This document shows positions 15,057 through 28,123 of a DNA stretch of 64,000 bases, piece by piece. Under the pieces are notes generated by a model. That model was not told the origin of the DNA. It did not search any database and saw only the letters and a list, made by a program, of their open reading frames with translations. The first letter of the stretch is position 1, and each line of letters starts with the position of its first letter. The DNA lies in the NCBI GenBank assembly GCA_025769875.1, contig JAGFNK010000049.1, forward strand, positions 118,010 to 182,009. The letters run 5' to 3'. A program made the position numbers and the translations under genes. The stretch is from Russula earlei (taxonomy: Eukaryota; Basidiomycota; Agaricomycetes; Russulales; Russulaceae).

Positions 15057-18000
15057 CTACGCGCCGACGTCCATCACATCTTCGGCGCCTCTCTCGATGG
15101 CCGTCACTGCCGTAGGATCGTGACCCAACACCTCTGCGAGAAACCCCACAGGCACGCTTGCAAGCGGAGACGCCGCAAATGACGGCTCGCCCGCACGCTG
15201 TGCCTCTTCCATCAGCCGCTCCATCGCAGCCCGCGTTCGTGCCACCACCGGGTGCGCACACACTCCCCCGCTGTCCATCCGCGCCCCTGCGTTTGAACGT
15301 AGCAGGGCCATAAGCAACTCCCGCAACTCTCGTGACGTGTCTGTGGGAAAGTCCACTTGCGATAGGTCGTCTTTTCGCAGCCGGTGCCACGGCTCGCCCC
15401 TGTTGATTGCATTGACAAGACACGACAATAAGGGAAATAATTCACGTGGATTTCGTGACAGGTGAGCATGTGCACATGGTCGAGAGAAAGAAAAAGACAG
15501 GCTCGGGTCAGCGCACAAGTCACAGTAACGTTTCAGGGTGGTGTGAAAGCACGTACTCTCCGGGTACGACAATGTTCGCCGTTGTTTCGAGTATAGTGAT
15601 CCCAAAGCTGCAGCTCTCGGTTAACTCGGGGCCCAGATATCAGTACGTGATGCACGGAAGCGAACCTGAACATATCCGCGGCTTTACCGTAACGGCCTTG
15701 CAATACCTCCGGTGCCAGGTACAGCTTATCACCTTCACGCTCAAAGGCCATCCTGACGGTACGCAAGGACACCTCTAGGCCGGCCGGCGACGTCAACACC
15801 GGGCGAGGCCACAGGGAGGCCATTCCAAAATCCCCTATCTTGAACCGCCCTTCACGCGTTATGAAAATGTTTGCTGGCTTTAGATCCAAATGGATAACGC
15901 CTGCATCATGGATGAAGTGAAGTCCCTAAATAGAAAAGGAACGCGCTCATGTCAGCTTCGTTATAAATGGCTCGTTTGCGGCTTGGCACAGAGGCTAAGC
16001 CAAAAGCCGATCAGGGACAGAGCGAAACCGTTGGACATACGTTGCTCAAATCCGCGATAATTTTCCACACCCTCGCCTCGTCCAGCTGGGGGAAAGCGCG
16101 TCCGTACTCCCAAAGGAAGTGGGCAAAGTTGCCAAACTCGCACAATTCCGTCTGGATGTAGAGGGCTTCATCTTCTTCCCAGCTGTCGACGTACGCCAAC
16201 ACGTTCGGATGTCGTGTGGTTAGCCCATTTTCGACCGCATAGATGTTGGACAAATGCTGAAGAATCTCAACCTCCTCGCGCAACCGAAGGCTGAGAAAAA
16301 GAACAAAAAAAAAAACAGTTCAGTACTTGAAACGAGTACGACAGTCACATGAACCTGTTCGGAAGAAATTACAAGGTGAAGGGGAGGAGCAAAAGGGACG
16401 CCATTCTGAGCGGCTCCACACTGCCAATGGTAAAGATATATAGTCGGATAGAAATGATCAGACTTTGAGAGCATCGAAGAAGAGTTGATAGATGTTATCA
16501 TCCCACGGAGGGAGGGAAAGGAAAGACAAATCACCAAACGAATTAAAATCTCACCGATGTCGTACGCCCTCGAATGCCTTTGACTTCTTTACCGCAGTGA
16601 TGTTCCCACTTGTGCCTGAGATCGAAGCGCTGTGTTGTCGCCGAACCTTCATCACCTTGCCAAACTCGCCAGTGCCCAGCTCCCCTATCTCGACAAACTC
16701 GCGTTCGAACCTGCCTGGTCGCGTGAAGGTCTCCGAAGAAGAGCAGGGTCCGCTCAATGACATACGACCACCATGCGCGCCATCTCCTCGAGGTAGGTGT
16801 TGCTCTTGTCCACAGGCGGTTTGCAACTGCGGTCGGGTCTGTCGGCGCTTCGTTGGTGAGGCGAGCATCGTAATCGTCGAGGTGTCTGACGAGCTCGACG
16901 CCGTCCGGTTCGATGTGAGATGGCTCGGGATGTTTGACCTGAGTGGGGAAGGTCTGGGTGGAATACGTGGGGGTGGAAGCTGCCAGCCTATCAAGCACAA
17001 ACGTCATTTCAATGAATTAAAGCGAAAGGGTGTCGAGGCATACGGTGGGTGGTACTCGCTGCGCCATGGGGGTCACTGTCCCCGCTCATATTTCCGCTCT
17101 CACTCGGAGCACTTGAGATCGCGCCGCTGCTGCTTCGGCGTAACAACCATCTTGAACCTGAGGCTTTGCTGACACTGGGCCGTCCAAGACCAAGACCATC
17201 GTATGATATCTTGCTGCGTTCAGTTGGGCTGGTATCGTATTGCCCAAACTCTTCATCGCTGTCCTCTGCTCCTGGTGTACGGCCATGGCCATGGCCAGTC
17301 TTGGAGAGCAGCGGGAATGCCGCTGGCAAACTCTTACGTGGCGCCTTTTTATTCCGCCTCGTTTTGACTTTCTCAGCTTGTCCCTTGGCACCTCCTACCT
17401 CAGTGTCGTCTTCTTCCTCGTCGTTTCCAAAATCGAAACCGATTTTGCTCGCGACGGCGCTTTGCCATAGCCGCGCACCACCAAATGCCTGCTGCCGTCT
17501 TGACACGCTTCTGTGGTGTGCCAGGAGGGCGCATTCCCGCACCACCGTCTGCCCCTCGTGGCTGGGCATGCTCCCCGCGCTGTGCCGCCTGCATAAGCGT
17601 ACGCAAGATGAATGCGTCGACTGAGCTGACGTCTGGAACGCTGAGCGACGAGGCAGTTGACGAAGGAGCCAAGGGTGGCCAGCCTGAGCTCGTAGATGGA
17701 CCAAAGATAGGCGTGATGAGCTCTTGGTCCGAGCTACCGCTTCCGAGGGTGCTCACACTTGTAGACGCGCGTGGCATAGAAAGACTGACAGACTCGGAGC
17801 GACCAAGGGTATAACGGTGCCGCTGAACTGGGGGCACAAAGTCGGGCGAAACATGTGTGTTATTGCTCTCATCCTCGGACAGTACGATGCCAGAGTCTCG
17901 CGGACGATATTTCTTCTCCAGCTTGGACTTCACTGGGGAGATTTTGGAACGGGGTGACGGAGTGCTCTGCATCACGTTGACTGTGGGAGAGGACACGATG

Positions 18001-19271
18001 GGGGTGCTGTCCCACCCGAAACTGGTATCTGGACCAATATCACATGAATGCCCAAAGCTGCTGCTGCTGAAAAATAGGTCTTCAGCGCCCTCAACATTCA
18101 TCGCGCGCATGTCCACCTCGACTGGGGCAAAGTCGCTTTCATCCTCGTCAGAAATGTCACCTATCTGTGTCCTGTGCGTGGGCACGGACTCTGATATAGG
18201 CGATGAGGGCATAGTAGGTACTTGCCATCTGCCGCCAACACCGCTTTGGCCATGCCCGTCAAAGATAGGCCCAGCATAGCTGTGTCGAGAAACGGCGCAT
18301 GAACGTGCAGGGACCGGTTGGGGTCGCCGGTGTGCGGGTGTACTGGTCGCGTTCATTGGGGGTTCGAAGGCTATTATTGTGGCTGGTCGGGGTCGCGCTG
18401 GTGTTGCCGAGGCTGGTGGGTGTCGGGAAATAGCAGGTCCAAAGAATAGTGTCGCACTTCCGGAACTCTCAACACGCTTGTCGGGATTGCGTAGCTGCGA
18501 GATGGAGGGTTTCCGCGTGCGCACGAGTGATTTGCCATCTTCGCGCTTGCCACGTGATGATGAAGCGGGCAGGTTGCTGGCATGCATTATGCGCTGCCGG
18601 AGTCTGGGGGACGCCATGGGTGATGAAGATGTGGGTGTGGGGTTGGAATGTGTGGTTGGGAAAGCGACGCTGGACGTGGTGGACCTGCGCTTTGGCTTTG
18701 GGGCGGAGAGAGAGTGGAACAGTGACTGAACCACATCTTAGCAAGCAATGACAAACAAAAAAAGACGACTGACGCGTGAACCGGTGCTGGTGCTATCCAG
18801 CAACTCCTGGCTTACTGGCCGACTACGGGCCAAACGCTTGGTGATGTGGCCACCAGGAGACACGTCAACAGCCTCTTCCTCTTCGCCCAATATAGCATCG
18901 CTCTCCTCCTTGTCTATCCGCAAGCGAGCAAGGGTCGCCGACTCTTTACGCAAATTACTCTCCGTCTCTCCGCTGGTGCGTTCACTTCGGAACTTTGGTG
19001 CGGGAAGAGGCGCGAGACGGCCGAAAGAGCCATCTCCAGTAGCCTTTGTTACGCAAAGTGGAGTCATGCCACGTTTAGGATAAGGGGCTGTGACTGGTAG
19101 GGGTGTTGGTTTCCGCTTAACACCAACGGTGCCAGACTTTGCTAGGGTTTCCTGCGATGCAGAGGACTTTGTGTCCAAGTCCAAATTTGCGGGCACAAAA
19201 GACTTTCTGCGCAGAGGAGACGGTGTGAGTGCCTGTGAGTTGTACTGGGGCGAAGGACGAGATGAGGACAT
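15057..19271 (-). CDS. Wee1-like cell-cycle kinase
   Basis: Inhibitory kinase that phosphorylates the CDK Cdc2/Cdk1 to delay mitosis. The start at 19271 is MSSSRPSPQYNS. The first exon joins over an intron at 18726-18773 to a long disordered N-terminus rich in S/T-P sites. GTPQKRVKTA is followed by WQSAVASKIGFDFG, a Wee1-type block, but the two lie one base out of frame near 17486-17497. The kinase domain shows a glycine loop (IGELGTGEFGKVMKV), VAIK-type lysine (AVKKSK), HLDLKPANIFI, DFG (IGDFGMAS), and the Wee1-specific EGDKLYLAPEVLQGRYGKAA. A further exon gives FGITILETTANIVVPGEGEP, then WHRLRKDDLSQVDF and the stop. The intron before LRLREEVEILQHL is unusually long, about 260 bp. Confidence 0.88.
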
Positions 19272-19572
19272 GGAGGGAGGGATACGAGAAAAGAGATGTT
19301 GAGCTGGCTGTTGATGGTTGTCGTAGGTGTTGTGAAGAGAATGAGAGTGAGAATGAGAAGAGCGTAAGATCATTTCATAGGTTAACCAGAGCGACGGCAA
19401 GATGATGAGATGGATGACACGACACAGAGCGGTCAACCTTTTTGCCTTTCTTGGAACTGCGTACCGTGGGAATTTCTATCAACCATTGTGGCCATGTGAT
19501 CGCATCTATCACATGATTTGATCCCATCTTCGCCACTTCGCCACTCACTCACCAACCACCACAACAACCAAC
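19272..19572. promoter_or_regulatory. Divergent promoter of Wee1 and GT49-like genes
   Basis: About 300 bp between opposed start codons. It contains an 8-bp inverted repeat, CATGTGAT-7 bp-ATCACATG, at 19493-19515, and a CCATTGTGG motif just before it. Regulatory use is inferred. Confidence 0.4.
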
Positions 19573-20981
19573 ATGTCCATTCGCTCTGCAAGCGTTCAAA
19601 GCCATCTGTCCGCCTTGAACTCCCAACCTCGTCATCGTGATCCTAGGCCCTCCACCGCCAATTTAGAATTTCTTCCAAAGGCGAACCCAACCCCCAATCT
19701 GGCTCGTGGCTCTCTCTTGCCAGTCTCTGATGGTCCTCTCACTCGCCCACGTTTCTGGCGAAACTCGTTTCGCTGGATATTCTCAGCCTACATCGCCATC
19801 AGTTTGGCCTTTTTCTCCGCCTCTCTTTACTGCACTTGCTATGCCTCCCTTTTCCTACGTTTGCATTCTACGGCACCCCGGCCAGCTTATTCATTCGCGC
19901 GATCTCGTCTTAATGTCCTGTCTCCAGCTGCGCGACTGGCCAAACTCGTTTCTTTGCACCCTCCCCCGAAACATTTTGGCCCGTTCGTGTACCGCTCTCT
20001 CGTTGATCCACACCCGCACGAGGTAACAGCTTGTCTCTGGACTTCCGAAAGCAACCTCGACTGGGTACCCTCTTGGACAAATGATTGGCTAGGTAGTACT
20101 CCTCCGTATGGTCTATTGCTCTCTCACATCGGGAATAGGCCCGATCTCTCTCGTCGTAGTGTCCCAACTCGCCCCGGTGTCCACCCGTGCTTCGGATCAC
20201 CCTGCGTTGTCACGTCTTCTCCATCATCCAATGCTCAATGCCTCCCGCCTTACATTGCACGTGCTCCACCTGGACCCAACGACTCCAGAGGCGCCTAACG
20301 TTTTCCTCAACCTCGCGCGGCTCTTTGCACCCACTCGAACTCTACTCGTTGTCCCTGGGACCCCCGAGCCACCACCTCCCACTTCCATCAAATCGTTGTC
20401 TATATCGCATGTACGTGACCCTGTCGTCGTGCGAGCGGCGGCGATAGGCCCTGGAAGGGGGATCGCCGCAGACAAGAGACGCCCAGCCACGCTTGCAGCG
20501 CTCTCCCCCATTGTCATCCCACGTGATCACCCGTTCTGGTGCGTAGAACGGTTTGCGTTCGTGCCCGCACCTGCTGCGTCGCGTGCTGCCGATTGGGACG
20601 CGTGTCTATGGCAGGTCCAAGTCGAGACTTTCGGCGCTGCCACTATCAACGGCCCCACTCTGCGAGGGTGGAGATGGGATATAGAGGCTGAGCCTGCTGA
20701 GCCCGCGCTGCCATCGGTATCCTTCATTGTGAGTAGTCCCCACCTTGCACCCTGGCGGCACGTATGAGCGCTGCTAGAAACAGTCAGGTTTTCGCCACAA
20801 GCTGGACGTTCGGTACCGTGTCGAGACCTGCGTGCTCGCTATCAAGCGACTTGAACTCCTCGGAGAGGAGTGGCACAGCGGGGGCCACGGACGTGTGGGG
20901 GCACGCCTTGGACGTAAGAGTGCGGAGAAGATGCGCTGGTTGCATGAAGTGTGCAGAGAGTGGTCACACGGCGCGCAGTAA
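19573..20981 (+). CDS. GT49/LARGE-like type II membrane glycosyltransferase
   Basis: Probably a Golgi or ER glycosyltransferase. The start is MSIRSASVQSHLSALNSQ. One hydrophobic segment around residues 70-100 (WIFSAYIAISLAFFSASLY) suggests a type II signal anchor. The luminal part begins at VTACLWTSESNLDWVPSW. An intron at 20093-20138 joins NDWL to GPISLVVVSQ, the beginning of the LARGE-type fold. NVFLNLARLFAPTRTLLVVPG follows, then IVIPRDHPFWCVERF. A second intron from GTGAGTAG (after SFI) leads to SGFRHKLDVRYRVETCVL and the stop at 20979-20981. I do not see a clear DXD metal motif, so activity is uncertain. Family assignment is by pattern only. Confidence 0.62.
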
Positions 20982-21152
20982 TAAAATGAATGTTCTGTAC
21001 TTACAGTGGGTCTAATATACCGTACTCAGTACGCGGGGAGCGGTCGGAGTTGACACGCTTTCAAACTCCGTCAAATTACGCGTCAGGCGTGTCTCGATAT
21101 CTCCTCTCTTTCGTCTAACAAGCATGGTCAGTCGTTGTATCTTATATCATGA

Positions 21153-24100
21153 ATGTCGGCACAGGCTCATAAAAAACAGCCTAATCAGACTCCTCGACGT
21201 AACAAGCGTGCCAGGTCTCCTGGCCCCCAACTTAGCTCATCTCCCTCCGGGCTTCCTTTATCACGTCGAGATTCATCTCTACCGCCGTCCTCGCCACCCC
21301 TACCCTTCTCAGATACGGAAGGCGAAAGTGCGGACGAGCGAGACGCAGTGAGAGACGTCATTGATGCGGAAGATGACAATGAAGAAGGCGAGGACCTCTT
21401 CGGTCCGGGCATCGAGGAGTATGCCATAGCTCTTTTGTTGATGTGCCTGCTCACGATAGCTATCTCAGTGACTACGCGGAGAACGAGCTTCTTGACACGT
21501 ACTCCAACTCCGGTCTGAACGATGAGGAAGTCTTCGAGCCCATGTCTGCTGCAACCCGACGTGCGGCAGAGACAAAGATGCGACAGCGCGATCGCTTGGA
21601 GCGTGGGGCTCGGCGTGGCACGCGTGCTGCCAATCGGAGCCATGCTCCCACATTCTTCGATAGCGACGATGCAGGTGTTGAGGACGATGACGAATCTGGC
21701 CTGCTCTCTGGAACTCGCACTCGCACTCGTCGGCAGTACGATGAGCGGAGGGATGTCGACGATATGGAAGGAATTGAAGATGTCTGCGTCTCTCTCCCTC
21801 CCCTTCACCTAGCGCCAGGCTTGTTTTCTGATCTTAGAACAGGAAGTGCCCTTGGAGCAACTGAGCGATATCAAGGCGAAATCAATCATCGAATGGATCG
21901 CCAACGATCGTGTTCGACGGTCCATTATCAAACACTTTCGCCAATTCCTGATGACCTATGTCGATGACCACGGTGCTTCAGTCTATGGACAGCGTATCCG
22001 CAATCTTGGCGAAAGTGTGTTCTTTTCCTCTTCAATCAGTCGAATGCCTTGAACACCCTGTCGCTCCCATAGACAACTCCGAATCGCTAGAAGTCTCGTA
22101 TCTTCACCTTGCGCTATCCAAACCTATCCTGGCCTACTTTCTTACCAACTCTCCAGCTGCTATGCTCGCCATCTTTGACGAGGTAGCTCTCACCGCAATT
22201 CTCGTATACTATCCCAACTACGAGCGTATTCACTCTGAAGTGCATGTCCGCATCACTGACCTGCCACTGAGTTCCTCTCTACGCGACCTCCGCACGAGCA
22301 ACCTGAACAACCTCGTTCGCGTGTCTGGCGTCGTGACTAGGCGGACTGGCGTGTTCCCCCAGCTCAAGTACGTCAAGTTCGACTGTCGAAAGTGCGGCGC
22401 TGTTTTAGGTCCATTCTATCAAGATGCCGCGAAAGAGGTGAAAATCAGCTACTGTGCGAATTGTGAGAGTAAGGGACCCTTCTCTGTCAACTCCGAACAG
22501 GTCAGCCTGTGCCGGTCATTTCCCGGCTTTCGATGGTTGTTAATCGTGAGATTAGACGATATACAGGAATTACCAAAAGATGACCTTGCAGGAGTCTCCC
22601 GGCTCCGTACCGCCTGGCCGACTACCTCGCCACCGCGAAGTCATTTTACTGTGGGATCTGATCGACTCTGCCAAGCCGGGGGAGGAGATTGTACGGTAGT
22701 TTTCTACCCCTTTACAATGTAACCGCTCACCTGACCAAATAGGAAGTCACAGGCATCTATCGCAACAACTTTGATGCCTCCCTGAATGCCAAAAATGGCT
22801 TTCCTGTTTTCTCCACAATCATCGAAGCGAACCATATCAACAAAAAAGAAGATCTTTTCGCTGCTTTTCGCCTAACAGAAGATGACGAAAAGGAGGTCCG
22901 TGCACTCGCGCGGGACGAACGCATCCGCAAGCGGATTATCAAGTCCATCGCGCCGTCGATCTACGGCCACGAGGATATCAAGACAGCATTAGCCCTCTCG
23001 CTCTTTGGCGGCGTTTCTAAGGACGTCAACCGCAAGCTGCGCCTCCGGGGAGACATCAACGTACTGCTGCTAGGGGACCCGGGTACCGCCAAGTCACAGT
23101 TTCTCAAATATGTCGAGAAGACTGCGCACCGGTCCGTCTTCGCGACCGGTCAGGGCGCCTCTGCAGTCGGCCTGACAGCAAGTGTGCGCAAGGACCCGGT
23201 CACACGTGAGTGGACTCTTGAAGGTGGCGCGCTTGTGCTTGCCGACAAAGGCCACTGCATGATCGACGAGTTTGACAAGATGAATGACGCCGACCGGACG
23301 TCGATCCACGAAGCGATGGAACAGCAAACCATCTCCATATCCAAGGCCGGTATCGTTACCACGCTCCAGGCACGCTGCGCTATCATTGCCGCAGCGAACC
23401 CGATCCGCGGGCGGTACAATCCGACTGTGCCATTCCAGCAGAACGTAGAGCTCACCGAGCCGATCCTGTCCCGCTTTGACGTCCTCTGTGTTGTTAAGGA
23501 CACTATCGACCCCGTGCAGGACGAGCTTCTCGCGCGTTTTGTCGTCGGAAGCCATCTGCGGAGCCACCCCAAGTTTGATCCCGAGCGCGATGAGATGGAT
23601 GTTGGTACCACTCTTGACGCCGAGGTAAAAAAAAAAAGAACCTTATTCTATCCTTCTTGTCTTCGTGTTAGCTGACGCTCAAAGACCAGCTGATTCCGCA
23701 AGACCTCCTCCGAAAATATATCATGTATGCGCGCGAAAGGGTCAGACCGAAACTATACGACCTGGACTCGGAGAAGCTCTCGCGTCTCTTTGCTGACCTG
23801 CGGCGCGAATCGGCTGCCACGGGTTCCTTCCCCATCACGGTGCGCCACCTGGAGAGCATGATCCGCATGGGGGAGGCGAGCGCGCGGATGTCGCTGCGCG
23901 AGTACGTCCGTGCGGACGATATTGACTTGGCCATCTCCGTTGCGGTCGAGAGCTTTGTCAACGCGCAGAAGATGTCGATCAAGAAAACGCTTCAGCGGGT
24001 GTGTGCCCGCTTCCACCCCTTTCGCTTTCATATGTGCGGGACGTTGTTGAGTCTCTTTTCTTTACCCTACAGGGCTTCCGCAAGTATCTCACGCAAGCAC

Positions 24101-24404
24101 GAGACCACGAGGAGCTGCTCGCTTTCTTGTTGGGTCAGATCGTGAAGGAAAAGGCACGCTTCTTCCAGCTGCAGCGGCACCAACAACCTGAGCTGGTCAC
24201 CGTAAACACCTCGGAACTTGACGAGCGGGTACGTAATCGCCCTACGCCATACATAGCGCACGCAGATGTCAATATTGCCCTGTCCAGGCCAAAGAACACG
24301 AGATCTACGATACGACACCATTCTTGCAGTCTCGTCTGTTCACTGCTAATGGCTACATGCTCAACGGCGCCATCATCGAAAAACGTTTCAAGCAGCAGAG
24401 TTAG
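21153..24404 (+). CDS. MCM2, replicative helicase subunit
   Basis: Subunit of the MCM2-7 helicase that unwinds DNA at replication origins. The start is [16 protein letters not shown], with an acidic, phospho-site-rich N-terminus. An intron after GPGIE leads to [14 protein letters not shown]2C2 zinc finger is visible (CRKC ... CANC), then [20 protein letters not shown]. The AAA+ core has Walker [14 protein letters not shown], Walker [10 protein letters not shown], sensor [11 protein letters not shown] and an arginine finger [11 protein letters not shown]. It ends [18 protein letters not shown] place eight introns, among them one with donor GTCTGC before EVPLEQLSD, and others after GEEI, TTLDAE, KKTLQR and SELDER. 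All key residues are intact. Confidence 0.95.
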
Positions 24405-25193
24405 GCTGTCACAGCTTGTACAAGTGATGAATGAGTCGTGCGTCAGGGTATTTCTTTTACAGGATCGTAATCAAGGGCTATTTACCTTGATTGCTTCCTG
24501 TTATTCGCTAGTCGTAATCGCTGTCTTTGTTGTGGTAAGGCCAGGCTATCATAAACTAGAATAGCAGTCCTTCGGAGGCCTCAGTCAGCTCATTTCTCAC
24601 TGTCAGGTCGATCGTTGTACTGAGATGTGTATTTTGGACCGTGAATGAGAGGACTTGCGATTGATGCTCAACGACATTCGATGTCGTGTCGCGCAGGAAT
24701 GTGGGGCCACAAAGTAGCAGTAGCACAACTATATCTATATTAACAATGAGATCCGGTTGCGGGAGGAAGCTATCAGTCGGATTCAGACCATAGGGGCCTC
24801 AAAGCGAAGTGGCGAGTGCAGCCAGTCCTGCCACTGCGATCCTGTTAGTGATCGACCCCTCAGTAGTTGAAACTCGTGTGCAGCCTGTGGGGACCTTGCC
24901 TGATCATCAAGTCCTCATCGGCCGAGTCAGGCCAGCTAAGATCTTATCGTTATTGCTGAAAACGCCACTCACCGACACATCGTAACCTAGTTCCAGAGCG
25001 AGTTCGAGCGCTGAATATGAATGCCAAGGGGGGGGGTCTACATTCTCGATGTGAATGATGCCACATGTACTAAGAATACCGAGCATTGTACGGCAGTCTA
25101 TCCCATGAAAACTGGCCAATGGTGCAGCCCATGCATGAAACAATTCAGGATGGGCTACACGCGATTTGGGCTCCCCCCGGTAGTGCGCGCCAC
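24405..25193. other. Intergenic region between convergent MCM2 and MFS genes
   Basis: No convincing coding or RNA feature. This is the tail-to-tail interval, so it should contain both transcription terminators and 3' UTRs. A short G run occurs near 25028-25036. Confidence 0.5.
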
Positions 25194-27554
25194 TTACTCG
25201 TCATCCAAGACAACCGGGGGTTCGCCAATAACGGCTGGTCCCTCTGCTTGTACATCTATGACTTCGGGACTGGGAGGTATCTGCACGAGGAAAAGGAAGA
25301 ATAGCGAGAGTAACACTACGGCCGTCACAACATAGAACATCGCCTCTGGGACCGTGGCGACCGTCTTGATGTACACAGCGCCGAATAACGATGGACCAAC
25401 CACCTGATTTCTAAGAAACATTCAGTCAACGTCAAGAATTGCGTGGAGAGGCGTACCCAATAGTCTGGATCACGCTCATTGCGCCAAACAACCGCCCAGC
25501 CTCGGAGGGCGCCCCACCACGGCGCGTGTAAAGCTCCATGGAGAGACTGTGTACCATAGGGGAATAACCTGCAGCAAGCGCACCAAGGGCGCTGGCGGCG
25601 ACGAACATAGCAGTGTCTTTAGAGGTGGAAATGAATGCAACGGAAACAGCTTGCAATGCAAGTGAAACTCTTGCGAGGATAAGGTCGACTGCGGGTAGGT
25701 GCACATGGGCGTCTTCACGGGAGGGCACCGAGGTTTGAAGGGAGGAACTTGCATTGAGGGGCTCATTGGGTGAGGTGGGGAGCCGAACAGGGTGACCCTT
25801 GGATGCAAAAAAGTGCAGGATAGCTGGATGCAGCAGGATAATTAGCAGCGGCGAGCAATTGCGCTGCGTACTAACCAGGCAGCGCGATCACCAAAAAGAG
25901 AGCTCGGGTGAATCCGATCATGCTTATATAATAACCGGTCTAGATGATAAAAAACAAATAATCGGGAATGGTCTCATTGTGGAAACGTCCACCTACAATC
26001 TCTCCGGTCCAGTTGAACTTTGCGCCAGCATATTGAAGCCAATATGGTGCGCCACCGATCACCAATGATTCAGGCGCGACCGAAAGCGCGAGAAAGGTCA
26101 GGGACCAGTCCTTCTTCAGAGCCTTTTGCGGGCTCACTGGCGTACGCCACTTCTGTTGGCGAGGCGCCAACACCGCGAGAGGCGCAAGGAAGCCGTACAT
26201 CTGACTAAACCATTGGTGCTTGCCTCCTCCACCTCTAGCGCGTCGTGCCGCATCCATTTGTGCAGGTAGGAGTGACTCGGGGATGATAAACCATGTGAAA
26301 AAGGCGTTGACAGCATGTAAACCAAGCGCAATGTAGAAAATGATGTAGGGGTTGCCAGATAGACGTTCAGCAAGTCCACCCAAACTTGGGCCGAAAGCCA
26401 TACCAAGAAAAAGTAGTCCTAGAAACCGCGAGAATATACGTGATCTGCAATATCGGTTCTTGAGCAACGTCCACTGGGCTGGAATACAAATGGGGACCTT
26501 GTTGTCGGGCTGCTGCAGTCGGCGAGATAGGCATGGATTGCAGCAATTGCGGCTGAACGTCCTTCGAGGTGACAGATTACCATCTAACGTCCTCGTCGAA
26601 TACAGAGGACGAACTTACCACCAATGAGACCTTCAAATGTAGATACGTACAAAAGGATCCAATAACCGCCGGGAATAGAGTCAGGTGCTACAGCTAAAGC
26701 TGCAAGCGCCGCGTCGGATAGGAGTAGAGCAATGATGTTGAGGCCGAGAAACTGCACACGGCCATATCGGTCGGAAAACTTGAAGATCTTGATAGGTTTA
26801 TTGGAGGGGGTGGTGGTGGTGAGCCACGTACCGATCCCCAGAGGGTGGCTGTCATGCAGCTCAATATGCCTTGTATTATCGCCGTGACTGGCATGCATTT
26901 CGGCATAGATCAAGGGTTGATGGGTTAGGAAGCGGAGTGATACGAACTTGTGATGAGTTTTGCCACGTTTGCCTGGACGACAGGGTCTGCAGCGCAGGGT
27001 ATGGAGCGAGCCGAAGCCACAGACCGTTCGTCTAGCCTTGTACGTCCACTTGATTGGTCCCATGGACCTACATCAAGATCCTTGCACATGAGGTAGGTGT
27101 AGAGTTGCAGGCGCGGAGCGACGAGTGCAGAAACCGCGAGCATACTCAGTGGACTCATGATAGTCAACCTATCGGTAGCTAATCAGTATCACACGGTCTG
27201 ACATTGACGAAACATGAACCATATTGCTGAAGGACGCTGCCACCAAGGACGAGAAGCACGTTCGAGAAGTTGTGCTTCTAGCGCTGTCTTATCGATTTGT
27301 GGTTCACCGATGTCGAGCGTGATTGGGTTGGGTAGTTCCTCGACGGCCGTATGAGGTTGAGAGGGTCGAAACTCGCCGTCGGGAGGGATGGTGATGATTG
27401 AGGGATACGGGCTTTGAATGGCACCTGCACGCGGCCAATGCCAGGAGGTGGGAGGCGACGGGGAAATGGCGGGCATGGTAGAGGGAAGAGACGCGTGTGC
27501 ATGTTGTGGACGGTGACCAGCAATGTCAGCATGAGTTGCAGTAGTCAGCACCAA
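25194..27554 (-). CDS. Major facilitator superfamily transporter
   Basis: Multi-pass membrane transporter with unknown substrate. Exon 1 reads from MVLTTATHAD (27554), with an alternative start MPAISPSP inside it, to ERASRPWWQRPSAIW. The next exons give SALVAPRLQLYTYLMCKDLD, then DPVVQANVAKLITS, GILSCMTATLWG, and the MFS loop 2-3 signature SDRYGRVQFLGLNIIALL. Further spans are GLLFLGMAFGPSLGGL and NPYIIFYIALGLHAVNAFF. An Ala/Arg/Gly-rich central loop follows, then ALPAILHFF, MFVAASALGALAAGYSP, GRLFGAMSVIQTIG and FLFLVQIPPS before the stop at 25194. It resembles the Tcr1/HIAT1 branch by general look only. Intron boundaries are mostly canonical but were not all fixed. Confidence 0.8.
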
Positions 27555-28123
27555 CTCGGTTCGTATCGGAAACTCGGCCGCGTGTGGGTCCCGTCGATCA
27601 ACCTTGTCAGATATTTCTCGTCAGCAGAAACCAAGAGCTCTAGAGAGGTCGGCAGGTCCATTATTCGCGGTCACGCAGGGCATCGCTCCAAAGAGATGAC
27701 TACTCCGCACAGTAATTTGAGGCGCTATTAGTGTTCGGGTGATAAGTTAGCGTGAATCGTGGGTGCGGTAGCATACTACTCATCAAAGTTGTACGGAACG
27801 TCCAGAGATGATACGAGAAGAATGCTGAATGGCTATGACTACAGGCAGACCCCGCAAGGACAAACTACAACCGGTTTGTGTACTTTCAAGTCAGATGCGC
27901 AGCCGAGTGATAAGAAAAGCGAGGCGAACAGTAATATACACGTGGGCGGAAGCTTGCAGTAAGAGCGAGAACAGACAGCGACAGCAGTAGCAGCAGAGGT
28001 ATCTAGATGCGCATGCGCATATAAAAACGAGCAGAAACATTCGAACCTTGTAGTCCATACATCGCAGCGAGACTAGCACAGTGCCGCTCCTTTATAACTT
28101 TCAAGGGGACAACCTAGAAATAA
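27555..28123. other. Intergenic region between MFS and Mei2-like genes
   Basis: No gene recognised. It carries the upstream region of the MFS gene and the downstream region of the Mei2-like gene, both on minus. A short self-complementary GATGCGCATGCGCAT lies at about 28005-28019. Confidence 0.5.

Noticed and set aside
15057..24404. Wee1 and MCM2 as a functional cell-cycle gene cluster
   Set aside because: They are separated by an unrelated membrane glycosyltransferase and are on opposite strands. Proximity is probably chance.
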